This document shows positions 19,806 to 28,635 of a stretch of DNA of 43,259 bases, piece after piece. The position numbers and the translations under genes are program-made. Every line of letters starts with the position of its first letter. Positions within the stretch are counted from its first letter, which is position 1. The notes under the pieces were generated by a model. The model saw only the letters and a program-made list of their open reading frames with translations. It was not told the origin of the DNA and made no database searches. Source of the DNA: a virus; the IMG/VR virus record IMGVR_UViG_3300042934_000257, positions 1 through 43,259 of that record; one strand, given 5' to 3'.

Positions 19806-20756
19806 CTACGGGTGGTGGACGACACGAAGCAGGGTTCGGGATCGCAACCCGCCCTGAATTTGCACACTCGAACCGGTGCTGGCGTTAAGGGTCACAACGT
19901 CGCCTGCGGTCAACTTGTCGACGGCCGTCGCCACCATGTCGAACGTGGAAGCCGAAACCTGGTGGCTCGCGAACGAGTTGGCCCCGTTGACCAGCACTGA
20001 GATGAAATTGAATCCCGTGGCGGAGGCGTTGAGCCGGACCTTCGCGGTGATCGTGTACCAGCCCGTTGTTGGTACAGTCAACTCGCCGGTCGTCGTGTTG
20101 TAGGAGAATCCCGTATCGGCGAACTCGACGGTGTCCAAAAGCACGGTGCGGGCACCGGACGCCGAGGCCAGGGTCGCCGCGTTCAAATACACCATCGCAC
20201 CAGTCGCACCACTGCCGCCGCCAGCAGGCGTCGCCCACGTCTGATCCCCCCGGAGGAACGTCGACGAACTCGCAGTGCCCGACCCGAGCCGCGCCGTCGC
20301 CATCGTGCCCGCACCGATCGTGGATGCGTTCTGCGTGCCAGTGTGGTTCGCGCGATCCAACAGCGTCGCATCCGACGAGTTCGCCGTAGCACCCGTGGCG
20401 ATGCCCGCGAGCTTCGTCTTCTCCGTGCCGCTGTACTGCTTATACGTGGTGCCGTCCCCGATGTCGTCCTGGTCAAGCGTGACAGACGGCCCAGAGTCGC
20501 CATTCACCGACGAGACACCGCCGCCACCGCCGCCCGCCGGGGTAGCCCAAGTGTTGTCACCACGCAGGAACGTGGTAGACGACGGGGTGCCCGTAGCGGT
20601 CAGGTCGCTGACACCGTGCGTGTGCGACGTGTTCGCCTTACCCGCAATGGCAGTCTCGTTGTCGTTGACCGCGTCGACAATCTCGTCAAGCGCAGCGTTC
20701 AGCGGCACATCCCAATCAGACTGACCATCCGAGGGCAAAGTAGGGCTAATAGGCAC
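19806..20756 (-). CDS. Tail fibre protein with internal repeats (316 aa)
   Basis: Two near-identical segments, TFLRGDNTWATPAGG and TFLRGDQTWATPAGG, each flanked by glycine-rich linkers, are typical of collar repeats in phage fibres. HTHG and NHTGTQNASTIG are fibre-shaft motifs. The C-terminal 130 residues (YLNAATLASASGARTVLLDT ... GGLRSRTLLRVVHHP) look like a C1q/TNF-type jelly roll, likely the receptor-binding head. ATG 20756 starts two bases after the stop of the hub gene. Confidence 0.75.
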   Translation of the reverse strand: MPISPTLPSDGQSDWDVPLNAALDEIVDAVNDNETAIAGKANTSHTHGVSDLTATGTPSSTTFLRGDNTWATPAGGGGGGVSSVNGDSGPSVTLDQDDIGDGTTYKQYSGTEKTKLAGIATGATANSSDATLLDRANHTGTQNASTIGAGTMATARLGSGTASSSTFLRGDQTWATPAGGGSGATGAMVYLNAATLASASGARTVLLDTVEFADTGFSYNTTTGELTVPTTGWYTITAKVRLNASATGFNFISVLVNGANSFASHQVSASTFDMVATAVDKLTAGDVVTLNASTGSSVQIQGGLRSRTLLRVVHHP

Positions 20757-20758
20757 AG

Positions 20759-22255
20759 CTAACCTCCATAAGTCGGCAAACCGCCGTAGACACCAGAGCC
20801 GTAGCCCTCTTCAACCGGATCAACCCCGCCAGCACCAATAGGTGTCAGCGGGCGCAGGTTGTATTCGCTGATCGGACGGCCCGACCACAGTTCGTTCCAC
20901 TCCGCGATAGTGAACCCCGCGTTGACCGCGTTCGTGTCCGCGAAGGTCGTATCAACCTCAGCCTCATACGACACGCCGGACGCAGACAACGACGCCGCAC
21001 GAACCCTGTAAACCGCGTAATCATCGAAGATGCGGGCACCCGCAACGTTCCCGTACGCCTGCCCCTCAAACGCAGCATCCGGCAACACATGCCAAGCCGA
21101 ACCCGAAATGCGACGCGACACCGAACCATGCCGGCGAGCCGTGTGCAACATCACCAGGTGCGCGTGACCCCACGACGTCAAGAAGTCGTTATCGATCTCC
21201 GCGCCAACCTCTTCCGTCGCACGCTCATCAGTGCACGCAGGGAGGATGTACTTCTTGCGACCCAACGACACACCAGTGCCGATGACCCTGAGCGACGAAT
21301 ACTCCGAACCATTCGGGGCGATACCAACCAGCCGGTACGGGGCACGAGCGAGGTTCTGAGACCCAACAACAGTCACCAGCAACGAACGGGTGTCCGGCCC
21401 AATCTCGACCAGCACACGCCCGCCCCACGCCTCCCACTCAGCAGCAGCAACCGGCACATCGTACTGATCCAACACCGCGTACACCGACGCGTCAGCAGAG
21501 TCATACGCGACCGTGTCAGCACACACCGGCTGCACCACAGACGACAGCGACGCATCCAAATCAATGGTGAACTCGTGCACCTCGCCAGCGTCCAGATTCG
21601 ACACCGGGTTCAGCTCGTTACCCACCACCAACGCGTCAGTGATCTCCGCAACCGGGTAATACCACGCCTCAACCGTCTGCGACAGTTGCGAATCATCCAA
21701 CGCCCACGAAAACGACGACTCACGAATACGATTCGCCGTCACAGTCCGCGGCGGACGAACCACAATATCCGCACCAACAACCGACACCTCGAACTGGTAC
21801 GCAGCCGTCAACTTCTTGACGTACTCCCACACGTTCCCGTACCAACCAGGCGCAACAACCTCAACAGCACCAACAGTCTCGTCAATGACAATGCCGTCAG
21901 TGACCGAGCACAACCCGAAGTAGTACAGCAACAACGACTCGAGGGTGCCCACATGCGGGTCCGCGGTACGGTCACACACGAGAGCTGACAGGCGGGTGAG
22001 GGCGTCCGCTTTCACGTTCGCCCGGTCACCCGTCAACGCCTTCACAACACCCTGCGTCGTACCCCGCGCACTGTCCGTAACCGCAGCGGTCTTATTCAGC
22101 AACGACTTAGCGTCAGCACTGAACGGCACCGCAAACGACACAGCCCCGACACCACCGAAGTTGTCAGACGGGTCCAACGGGGTCGAGTCCTCGCCGACAG
22201 TGATGTCCGAAGCGTTCCACTCCGGCACACCATCAACGCGGATGTCTACTCCCAT
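20759..22255 (-). CDS. Tail hub / minor tail protein (498 aa)
   Basis: The body (SFSWALDDSQLSQTVEAWYYPVAEITDALVVGNE, beta-rich) and the position two genes after the tape measure match gp27/gp44-like hub proteins. A glycine- and tyrosine-rich C-terminus (GYGSGVYGGLPTYGG) is unusual. ATG 22255 overlaps the upstream gene by 10 bp. It probably forms the tail-tip ring through which DNA passes. Confidence 0.65.
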   Translation of the reverse strand: MGVDIRVDGVPEWNASDITVGEDSTPLDPSDNFGGVGAVSFAVPFSADAKSLLNKTAAVTDSARGTTQGVVKALTGDRANVKADALTRLSALVCDRTADPHVGTLESLLLYYFGLCSVTDGIVIDETVGAVEVVAPGWYGNVWEYVKKLTAAYQFEVSVVGADIVVRPPRTVTANRIRESSFSWALDDSQLSQTVEAWYYPVAEITDALVVGNELNPVSNLDAGEVHEFTIDLDASLSSVVQPVCADTVAYDSADASVYAVLDQYDVPVAAAEWEAWGGRVLVEIGPDTRSLLVTVVGSQNLARAPYRLVGIAPNGSEYSSLRVIGTGVSLGRKKYILPACTDERATEEVGAEIDNDFLTSWGHAHLVMLHTARRHGSVSRRISGSAWHVLPDAAFEGQAYGNVAGARIFDDYAVYRVRAASLSASGVSYEAEVDTTFADTNAVNAGFTIAEWNELWSGRPISEYNLRPLTPIGAGGVDPVEEGYGSGVYGGLPTYGG

Positions 22256-23079
22256 TCGCCAACCTCACCCAACTTCGCAGTAATGGACACCTGGTCAGGA
22301 GAGCCGACCTTGAACGCCGCCCGAGTGGGCTTCCCAATAAACCGGCAACCCGAATGGCCCTGCCCCGAAATGAACCCACCAGTCTCGGGGGTTACGCCGT
22401 CAGGGAGAACCTGAACGATCATCCCCGCCAACGTGAACGTGCCCGGTGTGGTGTTGTCCAACGACAGCTCGAGGCCCGTACCTTCGATCTCCGTGTTCAC
22501 GCGCGTGGTCGTCGCCGTTGACAGGATCGTCGGATAGACGACCGTGCCGGCCGTGGAACCGGTGTAGGGGGTTACCTTCACCATGTCCTGCGCGTCACCC
22601 GCACCGTGCACACCAACCCACGCCACATACCCGGCAGGGATCGGCACGAACACAGACCGCAACACGGAATCCTCGGTGAGCGTGTACGTTGCCAGCTCAG
22701 CCGGGTAACCCTGCGACGTCACCGAGTTCGTCGACAACGTCGGGCGCACGTCACCAGCCAAAGGCACACCGTCATACCCGCCAATCGAAGGAGTCGCCCA
22801 CGACTGCGGCAACACATTCGACCGAGCCGCAATCGGATCCAACCAATAGATCAGACCAGAACCGTAAACACCGTCCGCATAGTCAGTGACCTGACGACCC
22901 TCAGCAGCCGAAATCGCAGTCCACGAAAGGTAATACTCGTGGTGCGAGTTCGTAGACGCCGACACCCCCAAGCCACCATTCAGGTAGCTTGTCGGCTGCG
23001 ACCAACCCACCGACGAAAAGTCCGGGTCAATGTCCGGGTCGGGAACCTCCTGCATGTACGCGCGCGTCCCAAACCACAT
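22246..23079 (-). CDS. Distal tail / minor tail protein (277 aa)
   Basis: It follows the tape measure with a shared base at 23079, the usual place of the distal tail protein. The product MWFGTRAYMQEVPDPDIDPDF is beta-rich, with DSVLRSVFVPIPAGYVAWVGVHG in the middle. No catalytic motif is seen. Function from position. Confidence 0.6.
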   Translation of the reverse strand: MWFGTRAYMQEVPDPDIDPDFSSVGWSQPTSYLNGGLGVSASTNSHHEYYLSWTAISAAEGRQVTDYADGVYGSGLIYWLDPIAARSNVLPQSWATPSIGGYDGVPLAGDVRPTLSTNSVTSQGYPAELATYTLTEDSVLRSVFVPIPAGYVAWVGVHGAGDAQDMVKVTPYTGSTAGTVVYPTILSTATTTRVNTEIEGTGLELSLDNTTPGTFTLAGMIVQVLPDGVTPETGGFISGQGHSGCRFIGKPTRAAFKVGSPDQVSITAKLGEVGEWE

Positions 23080-24836
23080 CAGGCTTGCCCCCTAATCGAA
23101 ACGCCAACATTCCTCGAGGACAACGCACCCTGAACCGCCGGCACGGGGACCGTGATTCCGGCCACGTCCCGGATCTCCCGAAGGGTCTGCAACATCAACG
23201 CGAACGGGAAGTCCTGGCCCGACGATGCCTCCGAAGACGTCTCAATCTTCGGCGGCGCGACGAGGTGCGCGACTGTCGTATCAACCTTCGGTTGCATCTT
23301 CGTGATACCGCGGTTGTAGCCCTCGGCCGTCTGCATACCGATGACGGTGAACACCTTCGACGGAGACGCGATACCGAGCAGATCCTTAGCCCAGTTGACG
23401 GCCCCGCCGATCACGTCCGTGACCACACTCAGCACCCGCGACGCCATGCTCCGCACACCCGAGATGAACCCGGCGATCATGTCCGCACCGACACGGACAA
23501 GCCACGAACCAGCCCCGGCCAAACCCGACATGATCGAAGACGGAAGCCGCAGAACGAACGCAATAGCAGCGGTAATCGACGCACTAATGCTCGCGGCCAT
23601 GCTCTGGAAGAACCCGGCGACCGAAGTGACCACATTCCCAACCCCAACACCGAAGTCCGAGACGCTGCCGCCCGCATCCCCGACAACCCCCATGAATTCC
23701 GTGAACGTAGTGTCCCCAGCGAGCCAGGACAGGAACGCGTTCATGTTCGCGAACAACGACGCCGTATTGGTCGCCAAATCCACAAGCAACGGACTCAACA
23801 CAATCAGGATCGAAGCCAACGCGGGAAGCAGCTCGCCACCAGCCCGCACCAGCTCGGGCATCAGGGGAATGATCGCCGTCAGCAGGTCCGTGAACGCGGG
23901 ACCAGCCTGAGTCAGCGCCTCAGACAGAACCGGCCCGACCGCCGTCACCAGAGTGTTCAACATCGGGACCAGTGTCGTGTTTGCGAACGTCACAAGCTGC
24001 GTCATCGCCGGCAGGAGGGCCTCACCCAACGCTGCCTTCGAGTTCTCAAAGTTCGCCGCCAACGTCCGCTGCTGATTCGCCAACGAACCCGACGTGCGCT
24101 CAAAGTCACCCGACGCGATCGCAGCCTGCGACATGATCTCTGCCTGAGCGGCCAACACACGCTGCTGCGCAGTCAACGACCCGACACCGTCGAAGATGCC
24201 CATAGACATAGCGCGGGCTTTCAACGTGGCGTCGTCGAGGAGCACACCGTATTTACGCAACGGCTCCGACTCGCCACGCAACCCCGCACCGATCGCGTAA
24301 ATGGCATCCTCAGGGGAACCACCGAAGAACGAAGCCAAGTCGCCGCCGAGCGTCGCCAAGTCCGTCGAGAACGTGACTAGGTCGCCACCCGCAAGACCAG
24401 CCGCCTGACCATACACACCGAACGACTGAGCAGCCTGCAACGCAGCCAACTCGCTCTGCCCGATCGCCGTGGCGCTACCATCCGCCCAAGAGTTCAGTGC
24501 AGAAAGCGACTCCGCACCAAACACCTGCTCGATCGCCGACCGCGTCTCGGAAAGGTCCGACGCGATGCTGATACCGTCCATTGCGAAATCGACACCCGTG
24601 CGCACAGCGTCACCGATCAGGTTCCCAATACCGAGAACCGCGAGCGCACCCACAATCGACGCACCAGCACCAGCAATACCCCCGACGAGACCACCGCGGA
24701 GACCCTTGCCGGCGTCATCGCCGATGCCACCCCAAACACCCGCGAGACCGGCAGACTGCGACCGCACAGCAGCAGCAGTACCCGACATCGAAGGGACCAG
24801 CGAGTAATACGCAGTAGCCAGCTCAACACCCGCCAT
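23079..24836 (-). CDS. Tape measure protein (585 aa)
   Basis: A long, Ala/Gly/Leu-rich helical protein with hydrophobic segments at about 50-75, 335-365 and 400-435, starting MAGVELATAYYSLVPSMSGTA, a motif common in actinophage tape measures. At roughly 1.5 angstrom per residue it predicts a tail near 85-90 nm. It directly follows the frameshifted chaperone genes, as expected. ATG 24836 follows AGGGGG. Confidence 0.9.
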   Translation of the reverse strand: MAGVELATAYYSLVPSMSGTAAAVRSQSAGLAGVWGGIGDDAGKGLRGGLVGGIAGAGASIVGALAVLGIGNLIGDAVRTGVDFAMDGISIASDLSETRSAIEQVFGAESLSALNSWADGSATAIGQSELAALQAAQSFGVYGQAAGLAGGDLVTFSTDLATLGGDLASFFGGSPEDAIYAIGAGLRGESEPLRKYGVLLDDATLKARAMSMGIFDGVGSLTAQQRVLAAQAEIMSQAAIASGDFERTSGSLANQQRTLAANFENSKAALGEALLPAMTQLVTFANTTLVPMLNTLVTAVGPVLSEALTQAGPAFTDLLTAIIPLMPELVRAGGELLPALASILIVLSPLLVDLATNTASLFANMNAFLSWLAGDTTFTEFMGVVGDAGGSVSDFGVGVGNVVTSVAGFFQSMAASISASITAAIAFVLRLPSSIMSGLAGAGSWLVRVGADMIAGFISGVRSMASRVLSVVTDVIGGAVNWAKDLLGIASPSKVFTVIGMQTAEGYNRGITKMQPKVDTTVAHLVAPPKIETSSEASSGQDFPFALMLQTLREIRDVAGITVPVPAVQGALSSRNVGVSIRGQA

Positions 24837-24851
24837 AGCCGGCCCCCTAGA

Positions 24852-25223
24852 TCAGTTGTTCCACCACGACATGAACTCAGACGCAGGGATAGCCCCACTG
24901 CCGAAGCGCTGTTCCTTCTTGATGCCGGGACGCTTCACCGGCTTAGGCCGCGGGGCGTTCTTCTTACCCGCCCGCTGCCAGTTCGCCGCGTGCAACGCAT
25001 CCACCGTCGTCGCCAACAGGTGCTCAACCACGCCCCACTCCGCGTACTCCGGATGCATGTCCCGATACAGTGCGGACTCACGAGGCGAATGCTGCACAAA
25101 CACCATCAGGTCAAGCCACGACAACCGCTTAGAACCAAGCTCATCAAGGTTCCGCCCCGCAACAAGCAGGTCGTACCTGATCGCCTCCCCACGCTCCCTT
25201 AGGAGTTCGAGGAGGCCGAAGAT
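24852..25223 (-). CDS. Tail assembly chaperone, -1 frameshift part (123 codons)
   Basis: The frame from 25223 reads IFGLLELLRERGEAIRYDLL, then AGRNLDELGSKRLSWLDLMVFV, a conserved second-half pattern of siphovirus chaperones. It has no credible start of its own. It is reached by a -1 slip at GGGGGAA (25229-25223) in the upstream chaperone gene, giving a fusion of about 214 residues. The chaperones guide the tape measure during tail building. Confidence 0.8.
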   Translation of the reverse strand: MFGLLELLRERGEAIRYDLLVAGRNLDELGSKRLSWLDLMVFVQHSPRESALYRDMHPEYAEWGVVEHLLATTVDALHAANWQRAGKKNAPRPKPVKRPGIKKEQRFGSGAIPASEFMSWWNN

Positions 25224-25495
25224 TCCCCCAGGCCAATACCGGAAGCCTCACGCCAAGCCGCACCGAACGCCTCGAGCTGATCGTTGGACTCGAACAACGC
25301 CCACGCGCCAGGCGCGTAGTGCTCGAGCAGCGCACGAGTACCGCGGACATCAGGAGTCTCCGCGAGAGTCACCACAATCTCGGGCTTGATGTACTTAGCC
25401 AGCGGGATACTAAACGACTTCTTCGAACCCGGCAGAGAGAACTCAAACCGGTTCTGACCAATCGAAGCCTGCGACTTCGGAACCTCGAACACCAT
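25199..25495 (-). CDS. Tail assembly chaperone, upstream product (98 aa)
   Basis: MVFEVPKSQASIGQNRFEFS, then KKSFSIPLAKYIKPEIVVTLAE, matches the short chaperone upstream of tape measure genes. It ends in a serine-rich tail (GESSASSNS). The second frame overlaps its last 25 bases. ATG 25495 follows AAGGTG. Confidence 0.8.
   Translation of the reverse strand: MVFEVPKSQASIGQNRFEFSLPGSKKSFSIPLAKYIKPEIVVTLAETPDVRGTRALLEHYAPGAWALFESNDQLEAFGAAWREASGIGLGESSASSNS
25223..25229 (-). other. Programmed -1 ribosomal frameshift site GGGGGAA
   Basis: In the zero frame the codons are CTG GGG GAA. Slipping back one base gives continuous coding into the second chaperone frame. P-site re-pairing is perfect; A-site re-pairing (GAA to GGA) is imperfect, so frequency may be modest. 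The gene layout makes the event nearly certain. Confidence 0.7.
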
Positions 25496-25537
25496 CGGAA
25501 ACACCTTTCGGAAACAACGGAAACAGAGGAGGTAAAG

Positions 25538-25569
25538 GTGGGCGGGTGTGTTTCCGGGCACCCGCCCAC
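25538..25569 (-). terminator. Strong hairpin after the major tail protein gene
   Basis: A perfect 11-bp stem (GTGGGCGGGTG with CACCCGCCCAC) encloses a 10-base loop, followed on the minus strand by CTTTACC, a weak U-tract. It probably attenuates transcription or protects the abundant tube-protein mRNA from 3' decay. Confidence 0.6.
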
Positions 25570-25578
25570 CGGTCTGAG

Positions 25579-26160
25579 TTACGCCGAGAACACGCCGTCG
25601 TCGGTGTAGATGATGACCGAGTCGCCGTTAGCGTCAGGCAGGCACGCGAGCGTCACGGGGAGCTTCACGGCGTCGTTCGTGACGAACGTGATTTCACCCT
25701 GCGTGGACACCTGCCCGCGGGGAACAACAATGCGGATCTTGCGGTCGCCGTCCTTGATCTGGAAAACCCACGACTTCTCAGGAAGGTCGTCCGCGTTCAG
25801 GACAGCCTTCACACGGGTACCCGTCGAAACGGTCGCCGCGGTAACAGTGACGTTGTCCTCACCGAAGTAGTTGTTCAACGCCTCAACGGAAAGCTCGAGG
25901 TGAACCCACGCCAGCTCCGCGGTGAACTCGTCCAGAACACGACGAACCTCAGCGCGCGACCAGTCACGAATCGACGTCGTCGACCGGTCAGGCGTCAGGG
26001 TAAGCCCGTCCTCGTCGACATACCCCGAGTCAACGAAGTCCTCGTCAAGAGCGGCCACAACGGTCGCGGGAAGTGCGGTGCCGTACGGTGCGGACAGGAT
26101 CGCGCCAGTCACGCTCTGATCGGGCGCACCGATAAACACATTTGCTGAATTGACTGCCAT
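25579..26160 (-). CDS. Major tail (tube) protein (193 aa)
   Basis: MAVNSANVFIGAPDQSVTGA, then DEDFVDSGYVDEDGLTLTPDRSTTSIRDW, fits the start of actinophage tube proteins; the rest is beta-rich (VSTGTRVKAVLNADDLPEKSWVFQ). It lies between the tail terminator and chaperone genes. GAGGGG precedes ATG 26160. It polymerises to form the tail tube. Confidence 0.85.
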   Translation of the reverse strand: MAVNSANVFIGAPDQSVTGAILSAPYGTALPATVVAALDEDFVDSGYVDEDGLTLTPDRSTTSIRDWSRAEVRRVLDEFTAELAWVHLELSVEALNNYFGEDNVTVTAATVSTGTRVKAVLNADDLPEKSWVFQIKDGDRKIRIVVPRGQVSTQGEITFVTNDAVKLPVTLACLPDANGDSVIIYTDDGVFSA

Positions 26161-26182
26161 TGTGTGCCCCTCTCAGGCATGA

Positions 26183-26205
26183 CAAATAACCCCACGGTCG
26201 TGAGG
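26183..26205 (-). terminator. Probable terminator upstream of the tube protein gene
   Basis: On the minus strand CCTCAC-GACC-GTGGGG is followed by TTATTTG. It lies between the tail terminator gene and the tube gene, so read-through here would set tail tube mRNA levels unless the tube gene has its own promoter, which I could not identify. Confidence 0.5.
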
Positions 26206-26222
26206 CTTGAAAACGGGATGGG

Positions 26223-26633
26223 TTACGCGGATGCCCCGCGCATAGCGACTTCAACGGTCGCCGTGTAACGGGATTGGTTGCTGTCAGGATCGGGAAGGTT
26301 CTGCGGACGAGACACCACGTTCACCGAAGTAACCGTCGTCGACCCCATCACGCCGGCACGAGCCGCGGTCACAATCTGTGCCACCGCTCGAGAGCACAAC
26401 CCCTGCGCAGCCGACTCAGTAGCACCCCAACCCTCAACCACGAACCTGGTCACCGCGGTAACCATCGTCGGATCGAACCCGCCGATGCTGTACGCCCGGA
26501 TGAACCGTGCAGGGCGGGTCGCAGGGACCTTCGTTGACGCCTTCACGCCCGCGTACGTGCCGTACACATTCTGTGCCGTCAGGAAGGCACACAGCACGCC
26601 CTCAGGGTCCGGGAAATCGACGCGCTCAGCCAC
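26223..26633 (-). CDS. Tail terminator protein (136 aa)
   Basis: The GTG-started product reads AERVDFPDPEGVLCAFLTAQ, a typical tail-terminator opening, with a hydrophobic core (TAVTRFVVEGWGATESAAQGL). It precedes the tube protein. It caps the tail tube and joins it to the head. Confidence 0.65.
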   Translation of the reverse strand: MAERVDFPDPEGVLCAFLTAQNVYGTYAGVKASTKVPATRPARFIRAYSIGGFDPTMVTAVTRFVVEGWGATESAAQGLCSRAVAQIVTAARAGVMGSTTVTSVNVVSRPQNLPDPDSNQSRYTATVEVAMRGASA

Positions 26634-26895
26634 GACCAGCGTCCAACGCCCGAGTCAACGACCGATGCTTAGCCTCATTGACCTTCGCCTCAGCAGTCTC
26701 CGTGAACACCGCAACACGAGGCGTGTTACGCGAACCAGACCGCGACTGAGACTCAACCTCAACGCCCTCGCCAGCGGCCGAAGCAATCGCCTCACCACTC
26801 GACTCGAGCGCAGCCAAAACAGCAGCCTGCCGCATGAACTCCCGATAGCCGGTCTTCACATGCCACTCCCAACGAGTGATCACCGTCCTAGCCAT
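26626..26895 (-). CDS. Head-tail joining / minor capsid protein (89 aa)
   Basis: A small basic helical protein (MARTVITRWEWHVKTGYREF) in the slot of HK97 gp10-like neck proteins. Most actinophage relatives are longer (120-150 aa), so this is a short version. It overlaps the tail terminator gene by 8 bp. Confidence 0.55.
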   Translation of the reverse strand: MARTVITRWEWHVKTGYREFMRQAAVLAALESSGEAIASAAGEGVEVESQSRSGSRNTPRVAVFTETAEAKVNEAKHRSLTRALDAGRG

Positions 26896-27226
26896 CGAAC
26901 CTCCTCAACAGGATCTCGTCATGCGCCGCCACACCCGAAGGCGAACGGAATCCCGAAGGCGCACCACCCACCTCGTACGTGTCACCGAACACAACCCGAT
27001 CCGACGCGAGCACATCCGAACCCAACGGGGCCAACAGTCGCTTCGTGACTTCCAAACCCGCCTGCCTGTGCAACAGGATCTCCTCAGACGACAACGGCTG
27101 CACCCGACACCCGGCGATGCTCAACTCGTCCGGGGCAGTCCAGTCCTCAACAAGATTCCCGTGCCCGTCGTCGACCGTAGAAGCCCGCTGCCTGGTGACG
27201 GTGTCCGTGTAGAAACTCCGTGTCAC
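26888..27226 (-). CDS. Head-tail stopper / connector (112 aa)
   Basis: The opening DTVTRQRASTVDDGHGNLVEDW is characteristic of small stopper proteins that follow the adaptor. GTG 27226 overlaps the adaptor's TGA (GTGA). It plugs the portal channel after packaging. Confidence 0.65.
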   Translation of the reverse strand: MTRSFYTDTVTRQRASTVDDGHGNLVEDWTAPDELSIAGCRVQPLSSEEILLHRQAGLEVTKRLLAPLGSDVLASDRVVFGDTYEVGGAPSGFRSPSGVAAHDEILLRRFDG

Positions 27227-27750
27227 GGACGCATCACCACCACACCCGGCCGGCGCGGGAACAACTTGTCCAACGCACGCTTCTCACCAGTGGTCAGCTC
27301 CGAAATGGCGTTATACGAATCGAACCCGAACGTCACCGACTCGGAACCGCCCGTCTCCTGCTGAACACCAGCAGCAGCCGCAGGATCAACCGTGTCCAAC
27401 CGGGAAGCGATCGTGCACACCAACTCCACCAACGCATCCGGCAGAACCGTGTAACCGGCGTCGTACTCAATGGTCAGATTCTCCGAACAATCCGTGTTCA
27501 GAACACCGCCAGCACGCAACGTCCAATCGACGTCGTTGCCGTCATCATCGACCACCGAAGTGACCGCGATGACCGGCCGTTGAGGCAACTGCACAATCTG
27601 CCCGCGGGCAGTGATCTCGTACGTGTCCTCAGTCAAATTGAGACCCGTGTAACCGCGCACGCGAGCCGAAGCCCGCGCGAACGCACCGGCACTGATCGTC
27701 CCCATGCCGAACGCGGTCGCGTCATCCTGGGTAGCCAAAGGATCAAGCAT
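27223..27750 (-). CDS. Head-tail adaptor (gp6-like, 175 aa)
   Basis: The opening MLDPLATQDDATAFGMG and the core YTGLNLTEDTYEITARGQIVQLPQRPVIAVTSVVDD match head-tail adaptors downstream of coat genes. ATG 27750 is preferred over GTG 27753 for SD spacing (GGAGG). It sits beneath the portal and begins the neck. Confidence 0.7.
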   Translation of the reverse strand: MLDPLATQDDATAFGMGTISAGAFARASARVRGYTGLNLTEDTYEITARGQIVQLPQRPVIAVTSVVDDDGNDVDWTLRAGGVLNTDCSENLTIEYDAGYTVLPDALVELVCTIASRLDTVDPAAAAGVQQETGGSESVTFGFDSYNAISELTTGEKRALDKLFPRRPGVVVMRP

Positions 27751-27770
27751 CACGCCTCCTTCAATGGGGG

Positions 27771-27799
27771 CGGTGGGGGCACCCGGAATGCCCCCACCG
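27771..27799 (-). terminator. Hairpin after the major capsid gene
   Basis: A perfect 11-bp stem (CGGTGGGGGCA with TGCCCCCACCG) and 7-base loop begin six bases after the coat gene stop. No U-tract follows, so RNA stabilisation or attenuation is more likely than full termination. Confidence 0.55.
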
Positions 27800-27804
27800 T
27801 TGGA

Positions 27805-28620
27805 TTAGGCCGAGACGTAGTGCTGAACAGCGGTGGCGCGGAGGACCTTGGCACCGTAGACGTGGAGACCGTCGATCTGGTCACCGAACGCGTCCAGCGC
27901 CGGGTTGGCGCGCTGCTGAACAAGCTGCTCAGCGAACGCAACCGCACGACCCCAGTAGCCGATGAAGACCGGCTTGGAGGTGTTGGTCAGCGACGCGGAA
28001 GGCGTCTCAATGACGGTGAAGCCGCGGTAACGACCGATGACACCGTTGCGGAGCGTCTCGTCCGAACCCGACTCGTTCGCCTTGAACAGCGAAGTCGACG
28101 AGTCCATGAGGAACGCAGCAGCCTCAGGGTTGACCGCAAGGTAACGGTCGCTCGAAGGAACCTTCGCCTTGACGAGAGCGGTGCGGATGTTCCGCACTGC
28201 CGTGTCAGCAAGGGCCGCGGTCGTGACAGCAGTCGTGCCAGCCGAGGTGCCGCCCGAGATCATCGCGGTGAGAATGTAGTCCTCAGCGGTGTCCGCGAGG
28301 CCAGCGCCAGCGTCACGCTGGAACGCGTCGAACGAACCAGCAGCCTGCACCTTGTTCACGTCGTCAACGAGGTAGGCGTAGTAACGCTTCTGGTCGATGA
28401 GGAGCGACTGGCTCGAGTCGGTGAGCGCCTGACGGGTGATCGAACCCGCGTATGTGCCGATCGTCGGCTGGGTGAAGCCGGTGATCTTCACCGTCTCACC
28501 ACCGTTGACGATGTCGCCCTCGTATTCGCGGTTCAGCGTCGGGATGACAAAGGTGTTCTGGTGCAGGTTCTCAAGAAGAGAAGAGTGCCAGATCGTAGGA
28601 ATGTAGTTGGTAATAGCCAT
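27805..28620 (-). CDS. Major capsid protein, P22 coat-like (271 aa)
   Basis: MAITNYIPTIWHSSLLENLH, then YEGDIVNGGETVKITGFTQPTIG and RYYAYLVDDVNKVQAAGSFDAFQRDAG, are hallmarks of the P22-coat-like HK97-fold group in siphoviruses. The length is in the family's lower range. It follows the scaffold gene and assembles the head shell. Confidence 0.85.
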   Translation of the reverse strand: MAITNYIPTIWHSSLLENLHQNTFVIPTLNREYEGDIVNGGETVKITGFTQPTIGTYAGSITRQALTDSSQSLLIDQKRYYAYLVDDVNKVQAAGSFDAFQRDAGAGLADTAEDYILTAMISGGTSAGTTAVTTAALADTAVRNIRTALVKAKVPSSDRYLAVNPEAAAFLMDSSTSLFKANESGSDETLRNGVIGRYRGFTVIETPSASLTNTSKPVFIGYWGRAVAFAEQLVQQRANPALDAFGDQIDGLHVYGAKVLRATAVQHYVSA

Positions 28621-28635
28621 TAGCGGCTACTCCTT

